NCBI GenBank assembly: GCA_016865505.2
Contig: AP025252.1
Location: 1,054,001 to 1,118,000, forward strand
Direction: 5' to 3'
Length of the DNA: 64,000 bases
DNA from: Bryobacterales bacterium F-183
Lineage (GTDB): Bacteria > Acidobacteriota > Terriglobia > Bryobacterales > Bryobacteraceae
Of this stretch, positions 26,256 to 36,763 are shown piece by piece; the first letter of the stretch is position 1; each line of letters begins with the position of its first letter. The position numbers and the translations under genes were made by a program. Below the pieces are notes generated by a model that was not told the origin of the DNA, searched no databases, and saw only the letters and a list, made by a program, of their open reading frames with translations.

Positions 26256-29200
26256 CCCGCTACAACCTTCAACGCATCGCCACCGCAAATCCGCACGACC
26301 TCCGCGTTGAACTCCTTATCGGGCCTCACCTTCACCGGCAGGTCCATCATCAACCGGAAGTCGCGCGGCTTCTCGATCTGCAGCCGTACTTCCGTCGGAC
26401 CCCCCTGCTTCCTCGCCAGCAGCTTGTGCAACTCCTCCGCCTTCGCCTGCGGCTCCAGTCCAGTGTTGCCGTTATGAATACCGACAAAACACGTGATGGA
26501 AATCGCCGACGGAAAGTTCACTCGCGCATTATCCAGCGGCGTGATGTCCTGAATCGACAACTTGGGCGGCGCATTCTCTTCCGGCAACACCATCGCGCGT
26601 ACCAGCACAGCCTTGTCTTCCTCGACATAAGGAATCAACCGCTCGTACTGCGACGCAAAGATCATCCCATCCACAGCACCATTACGATCCTCCAGCACTA
26701 GCGACGCCCAGGGCTCGCCCTTCTTATTCCGGCGCTTGTTGAGCGACGTCAGAATCCCGCAGATCTTGACCTCGTATCCCTTCTCCAGCCCTTCCAGCGC
26801 ATCCGTGGCGTGCGAGTTCAGCTCACTCACCTTATCCGCATACTGATCCAGCGGATGACCGGTAATGAAGAACCCGATCATCTCCTTCTCGCCGCCCAGC
26901 TTCTCTTTATCGGTCCAATCCCGTACATTCGGCAGCGGCATCGCGTGCGAACTATCATCAACCGCGCCGAACATATCGCCAAACAGCCCGCCTTGGCCAC
27001 TTTCGCGATCCCGCGACGCCTTCAGGCCGGTCTCGATCGCAGAATCCAGCACCGCCATCTTCTGCGCTCGCGTACCCTCAACCGAATCAAACGCGCCAGC
27101 TTTGATAAAGCTTTCGATCACGCGACGATTCACTGCGGCCATATCCACGCGCTCGCAGAAATCAAAGATCGTCTTGAAGCGGCCCTTGTCCTCGCGAGCC
27201 TTGATCACCGCTTCCACCGCATTCGCGCCAACGTTCTTGATCGCGCCCAAGCCAAACCGGATCGCCTGCCCCGCAGGCGCAAAACTAAACAGCGACTCAT
27301 TCACATCCGGCGGCAACACCTTGATGCCCATATCGCGGCACTCGGCGATGTACTTCACCACTTTCGCGGTGTTGCCAGTTTCCGACGTGAGCAGCGCGCT
27401 CATAAACTCAATCGGATAATTCGCCTTCAAATACGCCGTGACATACGCCAGATACGCATACGCCGCCGAGTGCGATTTGTTGAATCCATAGCCCGCAAAC
27501 TTGGCCATGGTTTCAAACACGCGCTCAATCTTCTTTTTGTTAAAGCCCAACGCCAGCGCGCCCGCCACAAAGCGTTCGCGCTGCTTGTCCATCTCCTCTT
27601 TCTTCTTCTTACCCATCGCGCGACGCAGGATGTCCGCATCGCCCAGCGAGTACCCGGCGAGCTTGTTCGACATCTGCATCACCTGCTCCTGATACACCAT
27701 CACGCCGAAGGTCTCTTCCAAAACCTCCTTCATCTCAGGCAGCTCGTAGGTGACTTCTTTCTTGCCATGCTTACGATCGATAAAGTCATCGATCATGTCC
27801 ATGGGACCCGGCCGGTACAGCGCGTTCAACGCGATCAGATCTTCCAGACGATCCGGCTGATAGCGGCGCAAAATGTCGCGCATGCCGGGCGATTCAAACT
27901 GGAAAACGCCGCTCGTGTAGCCTTTGCCAAAGATGTCGTACGTCTTCTGCTCATTGAGCGGAATGTCTTCAATATCCAGCTTTACGCCGTGAAAACGCTC
28001 AATCAGTTTGCACGCATCGGTGATAATCGTCAGCGTTGTCAAACCCAGAAAGTCCATCTTCAGGAGCCCGAGTTTCTCGAGCCCCACCATGTCGTACTGG
28101 GTGACAATTTCGTCCCGGTTCGTCTTGTACAGCGGCACCAGTTCCGCCAGCGGTTGCGGCGAAATCACCACGCCGGCCGCATGGACGCTCGCGTTGCGCG
28201 CCATGCCTTCCAGCTCTAGCGAAACATCCAGAACCTCTTGTATACGCGCATCACTCTTGGCCAACGCGCCGAGGTTCGGCTCCATCTCCAGAGCCTGCTT
28301 CAGCTTGATGTTCAGTGGCTGCGTGGGGATCAGCTTCGTGACCTTATCCACATCGCCAAACGCGATCTCCAGCGCACGACCCACATCCTTGATCGCCGCA
28401 CGCGCGCCCAACGTACCAAACGTGATGATCTGCGCCACCTGCTCGCGACCGTACTTTTCGGTGACGTACTGAATCACTTCCCCGCGCCGATGCGTACAGA
28501 AATCGATATCGATATCCGGCATGCTGATGCGTTCCGGATTCAGGAAACGCTCGAACAGCAGGTCGTACTGCAACGGATCGATATCGGTAATCTGCATCGC
28601 GTACGACACCAGCGACCCCGCAGCCGAACCACGCCCCGGACCCACCGGAATGCCATTTTGCTTCGAAAACCGAATGAAATCCCAAACAATCAGGAAGTAC
28701 CCGCTGAACTTCATCTTCTGGATCATCGCGATCTCGCGTTCCAGACGATGAATGTATTCAGGCATCGGCCGCCGCAACTGCCCAGCCGCAGCCATCGCTT
28801 CCAACCTTGGACGCCGCCGCTCAAACCCCTGCCGCGCGACGTACGCAAAGTACGAATCGATGCTCTCGCCCTCGGGAACATCAAACTTCGGAAACGGATT
28901 CGCGACAGATTCCAGCTTCACGTTGCAACGCTGCGAAATGTCGTACGCTCGATCCAGCGCATGCTCATAATCGCCGAAGAGCGTCATCATCTCTTCTTTG
29001 GTTTTGAGATAGTATTCCGGCGCGTTGAACTTCATGCGATTCACATCCGACATCGTCTTGCCGGTCTGAATGCACAGCAGGATTTCGTGCGCGTGGGCGC
29101 TCGATCGCTGCAAGTAGTGCGCGTCGTTGGTCACCACCAGCGGGATCCCGGTATCGGACGACAACCGCGACGCGCCGGAGATCACCTGCTTATCCAAATC

Positions 29201-29740
29201 GATCCCGTGTTCCTGCATTTCCAGGAAGAAGTTATTCTTCCCGAACATGTCCGAGTACTCGTAGGCAAGCCGCTTCGCCTCGTCGTACTTATCCGCGGTC
29301 AACGCCTCGTTCAGGTCCCCGCGAAGGCATGCAGAAAGCGCGATAAGTCCCTTGGAATGCTGCGCCAGGATGTCTTTATCGATGCGCGGCTTGTAATAAA
29401 AACCCTCCAAAAAGCCCATAGAAACGAGCTTGATGAGGTTCTTGTACCCTTCCTGGTTCTCGCACAGCAGCACCAGATGGTTGTACCGGTTGGAATCGCT
29501 ACGATCCGTCCGCCCCTTCTGCGCGACATACATCTCGCAGCCGATCACCGGATGGATGCCCTTGCCCTTGGCAGCGTTATAAAACTCCACTGCGCCAAAC
29601 AGATTGCCGTGATCCGTCATCGCGATGGACGGCATCTTCTGTTTTTCGACGATCTCCATCATCTGCGAAATTTCGCAGGCGCCGTCGAGCAGCGAGTAAT
29701 CGGTATGGCAGTGAAGGTGAACGAAAGGCGTATTGGACAT
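26252..29740 (-). CDS. dnaE: DNA polymerase III alpha subunit DnaE
   Basis: This 1162-residue replicative polymerase has a PHP domain at the start (HLHCHTDYSLLDGA, MTDHGNLFGA, NDAHYLQ), the palm aspartates in PDIDIDFCTHRRGEVI, the fingers motif GPGRGSAAGSLVSY, then the helix-hairpin-helix, an OB fold near residue 1000 and a C-terminal domain. Length is normal for DnaE1. The PHP metal ligands (HCH at 10-12, DHG, DAH) look intact, which in DnaE1 enzymes of other bacteria goes with 3'-5' proofreading in the PHP site. It sits alone on the minus strand. Confidence 0.97.
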   Translation of the reverse strand: MSNTPFVHLHCHTDYSLLDGACEISQMMEIVEKQKMPSIAMTDHGNLFGAVEFYNAAKGKGIHPVIGCEMYVAQKGRTDRSDSNRYNHLVLLCENQEGYKNLIKLVSMGFLEGFYYKPRIDKDILAQHSKGLIALSACLRGDLNEALTADKYDEAKRLAYEYSDMFGKNNFFLEMQEHGIDLDKQVISGASRLSSDTGIPLVVTNDAHYLQRSSAHAHEILLCIQTGKTMSDVNRMKFNAPEYYLKTKEEMMTLFGDYEHALDRAYDISQRCNVKLESVANPFPKFDVPEGESIDSYFAYVARQGFERRRPRLEAMAAAGQLRRPMPEYIHRLEREIAMIQKMKFSGYFLIVWDFIRFSKQNGIPVGPGRGSAAGSLVSYAMQITDIDPLQYDLLFERFLNPERISMPDIDIDFCTHRRGEVIQYVTEKYGREQVAQIITFGTLGARAAIKDVGRALEIAFGDVDKVTKLIPTQPLNIKLKQALEMEPNLGALAKSDARIQEVLDVSLELEGMARNASVHAAGVVISPQPLAELVPLYKTNRDEIVTQYDMVGLEKLGLLKMDFLGLTTLTIITDACKLIERFHGVKLDIEDIPLNEQKTYDIFGKGYTSGVFQFESPGMRDILRRYQPDRLEDLIALNALYRPGPMDMIDDFIDRKHGKKEVTYELPEMKEVLEETFGVMVYQEQVMQMSNKLAGYSLGDADILRRAMGKKKKEEMDKQRERFVAGALALGFNKKKIERVFETMAKFAGYGFNKSHSAAYAYLAYVTAYLKANYPIEFMSALLTSETGNTAKVVKYIAECRDMGIKVLPPDVNESLFSFAPAGQAIRFGLGAIKNVGANAVEAVIKAREDKGRFKTIFDFCERVDMAAVNRRVIESFIKAGAFDSVEGTRAQKMAVLDSAIETGLKASRDRESGQGGLFGDMFGAVDDSSHAMPLPNVRDWTDKEKLGGEKEMIGFFITGHPLDQYADKVSELNSHATDALEGLEKGYEVKICGILTSLNKRRNKKGEPWASLVLEDRNGAVDGMIFASQYERLIPYVEEDKAVLVRAMVLPEENAPPKLSIQDITPLDNARVNFPSAISITCFVGIHNGNTGLEPQAKAEELHKLLARKQGGPTEVRLQIEKPRDFRLMMDLPVKVRPDKEFNAEVVRICGGDALKVVAG

Positions 29741-29801
29741 CGCCGTGGGGGACTCTCTTCATTGTATTCCCCAGCTTGTTGCGGCGAGTAAGATTGGACC
29801 T

Positions 29802-30239
29802 ATGAGATGTGCTTGGCTTCTGTTCTTGGCGGCGACTACCGTGGTGACGCGTGCTCAACCGCAACCCTGCGCCCAAGCGTCCATCGTCGTGCGAGCAGAG
29901 CCCAGCTTCTCGCCGAAGCGAGAGACTTCGCTTTGCAAGCCGTTGGGTGCGCCGGCCTACTGGAACAGAGTGGGGCATCGCCAGCCGCTTTCCGATAGCG
30001 AGCTCGAAACAGCCCTTCGCGAAGTAGCGCTACTGCTCTCAAAAGCGGACCTGCGAGACAAGCTTCGACCCGGGTTGGTTCAACTAGATGGTGCGCGCTA
30101 TACGCTTGAAGTCAGGGCCGGTCTGGTTGATTTACGCCTTTCCTGGCGCGGTGAGGAAGACCCCGCCAATGAGGCGAGGCGCTCGCCGCTCGTGCGATGG
30201 ATGCTTGCCCACTTGACGGCAGACGCGCCGCGCCGCTAA
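29802..30239 (+). CDS. Small secreted protein of unknown function
   Basis: This 145-residue protein has a clear signal peptide (MRCAWLLFLAATTVVTRAQP), followed by an Arg/Leu-rich soluble part with two Cys (after cleavage), DSELETALREVALLL and VRWMLAHLTADAP. I recognise no family. The frame reads open upstream to 29733 through the dnaE promoter region; I chose the ATG at 29802 because of the signal peptide. Confidence 0.6.
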   Translation: MRCAWLLFLAATTVVTRAQPQPCAQASIVVRAEPSFSPKRETSLCKPLGAPAYWNRVGHRQPLSDSELETALREVALLLSKADLRDKLRPGLVQLDGARYTLEVRAGLVDLRLSWRGEEDPANEARRSPLVRWMLAHLTADAPRR

Positions 30240-30260
30240 CGTTAGAATTCGAAGACATGT

Positions 30261-30340
30261 GGCGATGGGGTTCGCCATTTTGAACCGCTTCGGGCTTCCT
30301 TCAAAAGCCGGAATGCTGATAACTCCTACCAGCTAGGAGG
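30261..30340 (+). ncRNA. Fluoride riboswitch (crcB motif) with SD-sequestering hairpin
   Basis: GGCGATGGGGTTCGCC at 30261-30276 forms the conserved first hairpin (GGCGA/TCGCC closing a TGGGGT loop). Then come AACCGC, a GGCTT...AAGCC stem (about 30293-30309), and the conserved GCTGATAACTCCTAC block. This order matches the crcB fluoride aptamer. CTCCTA (30323-30328) can pair with TAGGAG (30334-30339) across a 5-nt loop, covering the Shine-Dalgarno of the CLC gene. The platform therefore appears translational: without fluoride the SD is masked, and with fluoride the CTCCTAC part would be held in the aptamer. Matching was by eye. Confidence 0.88.
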
Positions 30341-30343
30341 AGT

Positions 30344-31555
30344 GTGCGTTCCGACATCCGAATTCTTCAATACCTACTGCGCTGGGCCGTCATCAGCCTG
30401 CTCATCGGCCTGCTCGCCGGCGCTGCTTCCGCTGCCTTGCTAGCCTCGCTCGACTGGGCCACGGCGACACGCGAAGCGCGCCCCTGGCTGATCGCGCTCC
30501 TCCCGCTCGCCGGCTTCGCCATCGGCTGGCTCTACCATCACTACGGCCAGTCCGTCGAACGCGGCAACAACCTCCTGCTCGACGAAATCCACGACCCCCG
30601 CGCCACCGTACCCGCTCGTATGGCCCCGCTGGTATTGCTCGGCACGGCAGTCAGTCATCTCTTCGGCGCCTCTGTGGGACGCGAAGGCACCGCCCTGCAA
30701 ATGGCAGCATCGCTCGCAGATCAGCTCACAAAGCCGCTTCGTCTGGACCCACAAGAGCGCCGTATTCTCCTGATGTCCGGCATCGCAGCAGGCTTCGCCT
30801 CCGTATTCGGTACACCCCTCGCCGGAGCCGTATTCGGCATGGAAGTGCTCGCTGTCGGCGCCATGCGCTACAACGCGCTCATCCCCTGCTTCCTCTCCGC
30901 CGCCATCGCCGACCGCGTCACTATTGCGATCGGCATGCACCACACCCCGTACCGCGTGCCATTCGCCCCGCCAATCGATGCCAAGACCCTCGCCGCCGCC
31001 ATCGCCGCAGGCATCGCCTTTGGACTCACCGCTCGCATCTTCACCAGCCTCTCCCACACGATCTCGCAACTCAGCAAGTCACGAATCGCCTACCCGCCCC
31101 TGCGTCCAGTCGTCGGCGGCATCCTGGTAGCCGCTGCCGTATATGTGGTCGGCACCCGCTACATCGGACTCGGCATCCCCGTGATTACAGAGTCCTTCCT
31201 GCAGCCGGTCCCCACCTGGGACTTCGCGGCAAAGGTCGCTTTTACAGCCGTTTCGCTAGGTTTTGGCTTCAAAGGCGGTGAGGTCACACCCCTGTTCTAC
31301 ATCGGCGCTACCCTCGGCAACGCCCTCCACCACGCCTTGCTGCTACCGATGCCTCTGCTCGCTGGCATGGGATTTGTGGCCGTCTTCGGAGGTGCTGCCA
31401 ACACTCCGCTCGCCTCTACGCTGATGGCGATGGAACTATTCGGCTCAGAAACTGGCCTGTATGCCGGGCTCGCTTGTGTGTTCAGCTATCTGTTTTCTGG
31501 CCAAGCTGGAATCTACGGCTCGCAACGTCGTGAGACGCCCAAGATCGATCTGTAG
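30344..31555 (+). CDS. CLC-F type fluoride/proton antiporter
   Basis: This 403-residue CLC protein with about ten or more membrane helices has the GREGT sequence (residues 112-116, gating Glu 114) in place of the GKEGP of chloride CLCs. RGNN (73-76) stands at the site where chloride CLCs have GSGIP, and GGEVTPLF (311-318) carries the extra Glu-x-Thr typical of the fluoride clade. These features mark CLC-F transporters, which export fluoride in exchange for protons. The GTG start has AGGAGG just upstream, inside the fluoride riboswitch platform. A general chloride channel label would miss this. Confidence 0.88.
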   Translation: MRSDIRILQYLLRWAVISLLIGLLAGAASAALLASLDWATATREARPWLIALLPLAGFAIGWLYHHYGQSVERGNNLLLDEIHDPRATVPARMAPLVLLGTAVSHLFGASVGREGTALQMAASLADQLTKPLRLDPQERRILLMSGIAAGFASVFGTPLAGAVFGMEVLAVGAMRYNALIPCFLSAAIADRVTIAIGMHHTPYRVPFAPPIDAKTLAAAIAAGIAFGLTARIFTSLSHTISQLSKSRIAYPPLRPVVGGILVAAAVYVVGTRYIGLGIPVITESFLQPVPTWDFAAKVAFTAVSLGFGFKGGEVTPLFYIGATLGNALHHALLLPMPLLAGMGFVAVFGGAANTPLASTLMAMELFGSETGLYAGLACVFSYLFSGQAGIYGSQRRETPKIDL

Positions 31556-31650
31556 CCGCCAGACGATAGCAGCCTACTGATCCTTCGACGGCGCCAATAG
31601 ATCCTACGATACGCAGTGCGATTTGGCCCCTCACATGCACTCCAAACAGC

Positions 31651-31968
31651 ATGCAAATCCAAGTGAACAGCGACAACAGCGTAGCCGTCGATCAGCAGCG
31701 CAAGGCTCTGATGCAAAGCCTCGTCGGCAGCGCTCTAGAACGCTTCGAAGCCCGGCTGACACGGGTGGAGGTGCACCTCAGTGATGTAAATGGAGCCCGC
31801 AGTGGCAAACAGGACAAGCGTTGCGCCCTTGAAGTTCGAGCGGCCGGGCGTGACCCTGTTGCCGTAACGGACCACGGCGACACCGAAGAACTCGCCGTTC
31901 GCAGCGCCAGCCAAAAGATGAAGCGCCTGCTCGAAACCACCTTCGGCCGGTTAGGAGAAAACGTATGA
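31651..31968 (+). CDS. HPF/RaiA-family ribosome-associated protein
   Basis: This 105-residue protein has the short hibernation-promoting-factor fold: MQIQVNSDN strand, a Leu-rich helix, LTRVEVHLSDVNGARSGKQDKRCALEVRAAGRDPVAV and a C-terminal helix with SASQKMKRLLE. Family members bind the 30S decoding centre and stabilise idle ribosomes. It lacks the C-terminal dimerisation domain of long HPF. Its stop overlaps the start of the Balon-like gene (ATGA), so the two are probably made together. Confidence 0.8.
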   Translation: MQIQVNSDNSVAVDQQRKALMQSLVGSALERFEARLTRVEVHLSDVNGARSGKQDKRCALEVRAAGRDPVAVTDHGDTEELAVRSASQKMKRLLETTFGRLGENV

Positions 31969-33125
31969 CCCCCGTTTCTCTTTCACTCGACGAACTGCGC
32001 GAACTCATGAGTCGCGAACGCGGGGACACGTTATGCCTTTCGATCTATTTGCCCACGCACCGCCGCCATCCGGAGAATCAGCAGGACCCCATTCGCTACC
32101 GGAACTTGCTGCGGAACCTGGAAGAATCCCTGCTGAAAACCCACGACAAAGGCCAGGCAGATCTCCTTTTGGAACCCTTTCGCGCCCTGGTCGAAGACCG
32201 TGAATTTTGGAACCACACCTGGGAAGGCTTGGCAGTGCTCGGCTCGGCCGGCTACTTCCGCACGATCCCGTTGCACCGCCCCGTTCCCGAACTTGCCATC
32301 GTCGCAGACAGCTTTCACATCAAGCCACTGCTACGCATCCTGCAATCGGCAGACCGCTTCCAGGTGCTACGCCTGAGTCGCCAACAGGTGCAGTTGTTCG
32401 AGGGCAACCGCGACCATCTGGATGAGGTCGAACTCGACGGCGCTGTACCTCGCACCTTGACGGAAGCCCTCGGTGAAGAGCTCACCGAACCGCATCTCAC
32501 CGTTACCTCACACGGCGGCACGGCACTGGGTTCCGCCATGCGCCACGGCCACGGCTCTCGGGCGGACGAAGTGGGCAAAGACATGGAACGCTTCTTCCGC
32601 GCAGTAGACCGGCCTATCCTCAATCTCTACTCCAGGCCATCGGGCCTGCCCCTGATTCTCGCGGCGCTACCCGAGCACCACACGCCGTTCCGGGAGGTCA
32701 GCCACAATCCCTACCTCATCACCAAGGGTATCGAAATCGACCCTGCCGCCTTGTCGGTGGATCAACTGCGCGAGCGCGCCTGGCACGTGATGCAGCACGA
32801 ATACCGCGCCCGCCTGCGTAAGCTCTCCGAGTCCTTTGAAGAAGCCCTATCGAAGCAACTCGCGTCCAACGACCTTGCAGAGGTTGCAACCGCCGCCGCG
32901 CACGCCCGGGTTGAGACACTTCTGGTTGAGGCCGACCGCCAGATCCCCGGCCGCCTGAACCGCGATACCGGCGCCATACGCATGGAAAAGCTACAGGAAC
33001 CGGAGGTGGACGACCTTCTCGACGATCTCGCCGAACTCGTCCTCACGCGCGGCGGAAAAGTCGTTGTGGTACCCGCAACCGATATGCCCGCCCCAACCGG
33101 CCTCGCCGCTACGTTCCGCTTCTAA
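31965..33125 (+). CDS. Balon/baeRF3-like putative ribosome hibernation factor
   Basis: This 386-residue protein resembles the bacterial archaeo-eukaryotic release factor family 3 (baeRF3). Recognisable features are the opening LSIYLPTHRRHPENQQDPIRYRNLL, FWNHTWEGLAVL and a C-terminal aeRF1-like part with GGKVVVVPATDMP. The Psychrobacter protein Balon, from this release-factor-like group, occupies the A site of idle ribosomes. No GGQ peptide-release motif is seen, so it should not release peptides. The neighbour is an HPF/RaiA gene, which supports this role. The family assignment is from memory of conserved motifs. Confidence 0.75.
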   Translation: MTPVSLSLDELRELMSRERGDTLCLSIYLPTHRRHPENQQDPIRYRNLLRNLEESLLKTHDKGQADLLLEPFRALVEDREFWNHTWEGLAVLGSAGYFRTIPLHRPVPELAIVADSFHIKPLLRILQSADRFQVLRLSRQQVQLFEGNRDHLDEVELDGAVPRTLTEALGEELTEPHLTVTSHGGTALGSAMRHGHGSRADEVGKDMERFFRAVDRPILNLYSRPSGLPLILAALPEHHTPFREVSHNPYLITKGIEIDPAALSVDQLRERAWHVMQHEYRARLRKLSESFEEALSKQLASNDLAEVATAAAHARVETLLVEADRQIPGRLNRDTGAIRMEKLQEPEVDDLLDDLAELVLTRGGKVVVVPATDMPAPTGLAATFRF

Positions 33126-33136
33126 AGGCAGGGGCG

Positions 33137-34774
<1,638 letters not shown>

Positions 34775-34832
34775 TCCGAAAGGTCAGATCCTATTGTGGC
34801 GTGAAGGTGCCTTACTTAGGAAATCCGACCAC

Positions 34833-36725
34833 CTACCGCGCCGGAATCACCGGCAACACAATATGCGACGGGTGCGCCGCATCCATGTACACCGTATTCT
34901 CCGCCACCTGCTTACGCCGATTGCCGTTCAACGGCTCCCCCGTATTCGGATTCACATCGAACCTCGGAAAGTTGCTGCTCGACACATCCAGCCGGATCCG
35001 ATGCCCCTTCTGAAACACCACCGACGTCGGGTACATCTCAATCGTGAACTCATACGGCTTACCCGGCACCAGCAGCTCCTCTTTCGGACCCCCATTGCGA
35101 TGCCGCGCCCGCACGATGCTATCCCCGATGTTCAAATCCACACCAGCCGGAAAGTCCTTGCTCGGCGGATAGACATCAATCAGCTTCGCCGTAAAGTCCG
35201 TATCCACAGCCTTTGACGAAGCCCACAACTTCACGATCAACCGTCCCGTCACCTCTACATCCGAAGCTAATGGCGGAGTCTGAAAGACCAGTACATCACT
35301 GCGCGCCGACAACGGTCGCGTATCGCCTTTGCACAGCCAGAAATCCGCGCGGCACTTCTGATCGGCGGCACCTTGAAACATCAGGTCGCCCTGTGAAGAC
35401 ACATTGCCACCCAATGTCGGAACCGGATTCGACGGATCAAACAAGTAGCTCACCGGCTTCGCCCCAACCCCAGGCTTCGACGCCGACAGCAACCCATCGG
35501 GATGCAGATAGTACGGCGTCGCCACCTGCCGCGCCAACGGCCACTCATTCTCCGTACGCCACTTGCCGCCTACAAAGATGCGACCCTCCGGCGTCTTATG
35601 CGCATCGCCCCCACCCATCACATAAATCCGTACCGGAGGTTCCTTGTCCACGCCGTTCTGCTTCCCGCGCAGCCACCGGTCAAACCAGCGAACTTCAAAC
35701 GCCGGAATGTCGATCCTGCCATCCTCGGTAAACTGTGCCTCCCCCGCAAAGTTACGACCCTCGCTGCTGTGAATCCAAGGACCCACAATCAGCCGCTGCA
35801 TACTCTTCTTGGCCTTGCTGAGCGACACAAAGTTCATGTTCGCCACGGATGTACCCCAGCTGTCGTACCAGCCCGTCGTGTGATACGCCGGCACATCCTT
35901 GTACTCGGCCAGATGATCCACCACGCTCGACCCCGCGTTCTTCCAATACTCGTCGTACCCGCCATGCGACATCGCCTCAATCAGCCAGCTCTCGTAATCC
36001 GGCGCAAACTTCAACGGCGTCGTACCCGCACGCAGCGGCAACCCCATCGCGTACTCGCGAACATGGTTCCGAAGCTCCGCCAGCGCAGGCGCCGCTGCCA
36101 GATCAGGGCCAGCAGCCCGTGCGGCCGCAAGCGGCAGGCTCTGCGTCCCCGAAGGATCCCCCAACATAAAGATCCAGTTGAAAAAACGCAGCTCAAACGC
36201 CCCGTTATGCCGCAAGCCGTACCGTCCAAAGTTCGACATCGCATTACGAGGCACCATCGCCGTCAGATTCGGCGCATTGCCAATCGCCATCGCATGCTGC
36301 GTCGCGCCGTTGTACGAAGACCCAATCGTCCCAATCTTCCCGTCGGACCACGCCTGCTCGCCAATCCACTTCGTCGTATCCGGCCCATCCTGTACGTCAT
36401 CCCGAATCGGCCGCCACTTCCCCTCAGACTTATAGCGCCCACGCACATCCTGCACCACATACGCGTACCCTGCCCCGACATACGGCGCCGCCGCGTTCCG
36501 GCCCCCCGTGTCCTTGTTATACGGACCGCGATTCAGAATCACCGGGTACTTGCCGGACCCATCCCCTGGCAGATACACATCGGTAGCCAGGCGAACCCCA
36601 TCGCGCATCGGGATCATGACGTCCTTCAGCACCTTCATCACCGGCGCAGCCGCCTGTTGCGACGACAGCATCGCCGTCGCACCCAGCCCGATCACGAACA
36701 GACCTACCGCATAGCGCATCCGCAT
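34833..36725 (-). CDS. Secreted CocE/NonD-family alpha/beta hydrolase (S15-like)
   Basis: This 630-residue protein has a signal peptide (MRMRYAVGLFVIGLGATAML). The N-terminal catalytic domain has the VMIPMRDGVRLATDVYLP opening, VQDVRGRYKSEG (oxyanion side), IGSSYNGATQ with nucleophile Ser, and AYHTTGWYDSW. A C-terminal beta jelly-roll (X-Pro dipeptidyl peptidase C-terminal type) follows. Cocaine-esterase and glutaryl-acylase-like enzymes belong here. The substrate is unknown. Confidence 0.92.
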   Translation of the reverse strand: MRMRYAVGLFVIGLGATAMLSSQQAAAPVMKVLKDVMIPMRDGVRLATDVYLPGDGSGKYPVILNRGPYNKDTGGRNAAAPYVGAGYAYVVQDVRGRYKSEGKWRPIRDDVQDGPDTTKWIGEQAWSDGKIGTIGSSYNGATQHAMAIGNAPNLTAMVPRNAMSNFGRYGLRHNGAFELRFFNWIFMLGDPSGTQSLPLAAARAAGPDLAAAPALAELRNHVREYAMGLPLRAGTTPLKFAPDYESWLIEAMSHGGYDEYWKNAGSSVVDHLAEYKDVPAYHTTGWYDSWGTSVANMNFVSLSKAKKSMQRLIVGPWIHSSEGRNFAGEAQFTEDGRIDIPAFEVRWFDRWLRGKQNGVDKEPPVRIYVMGGGDAHKTPEGRIFVGGKWRTENEWPLARQVATPYYLHPDGLLSASKPGVGAKPVSYLFDPSNPVPTLGGNVSSQGDLMFQGAADQKCRADFWLCKGDTRPLSARSDVLVFQTPPLASDVEVTGRLIVKLWASSKAVDTDFTAKLIDVYPPSKDFPAGVDLNIGDSIVRARHRNGGPKEELLVPGKPYEFTIEMYPTSVVFQKGHRIRLDVSSSNFPRFDVNPNTGEPLNGNRRKQVAENTVYMDAAHPSHIVLPVIPAR

Positions 36726-36763
36726 AAGGCCCCCATCATAACTTGATATGTTGGTAGGCTGTA

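Noticed and set aside
26810-29791. Very long open frames on the + strand opposite dnaE (469 and 517 codons).
   Set aside because: They mirror a GC-rich coding strand, have His/Arg-rich low-complexity translations and no family features. dnaE is certain on the other strand.
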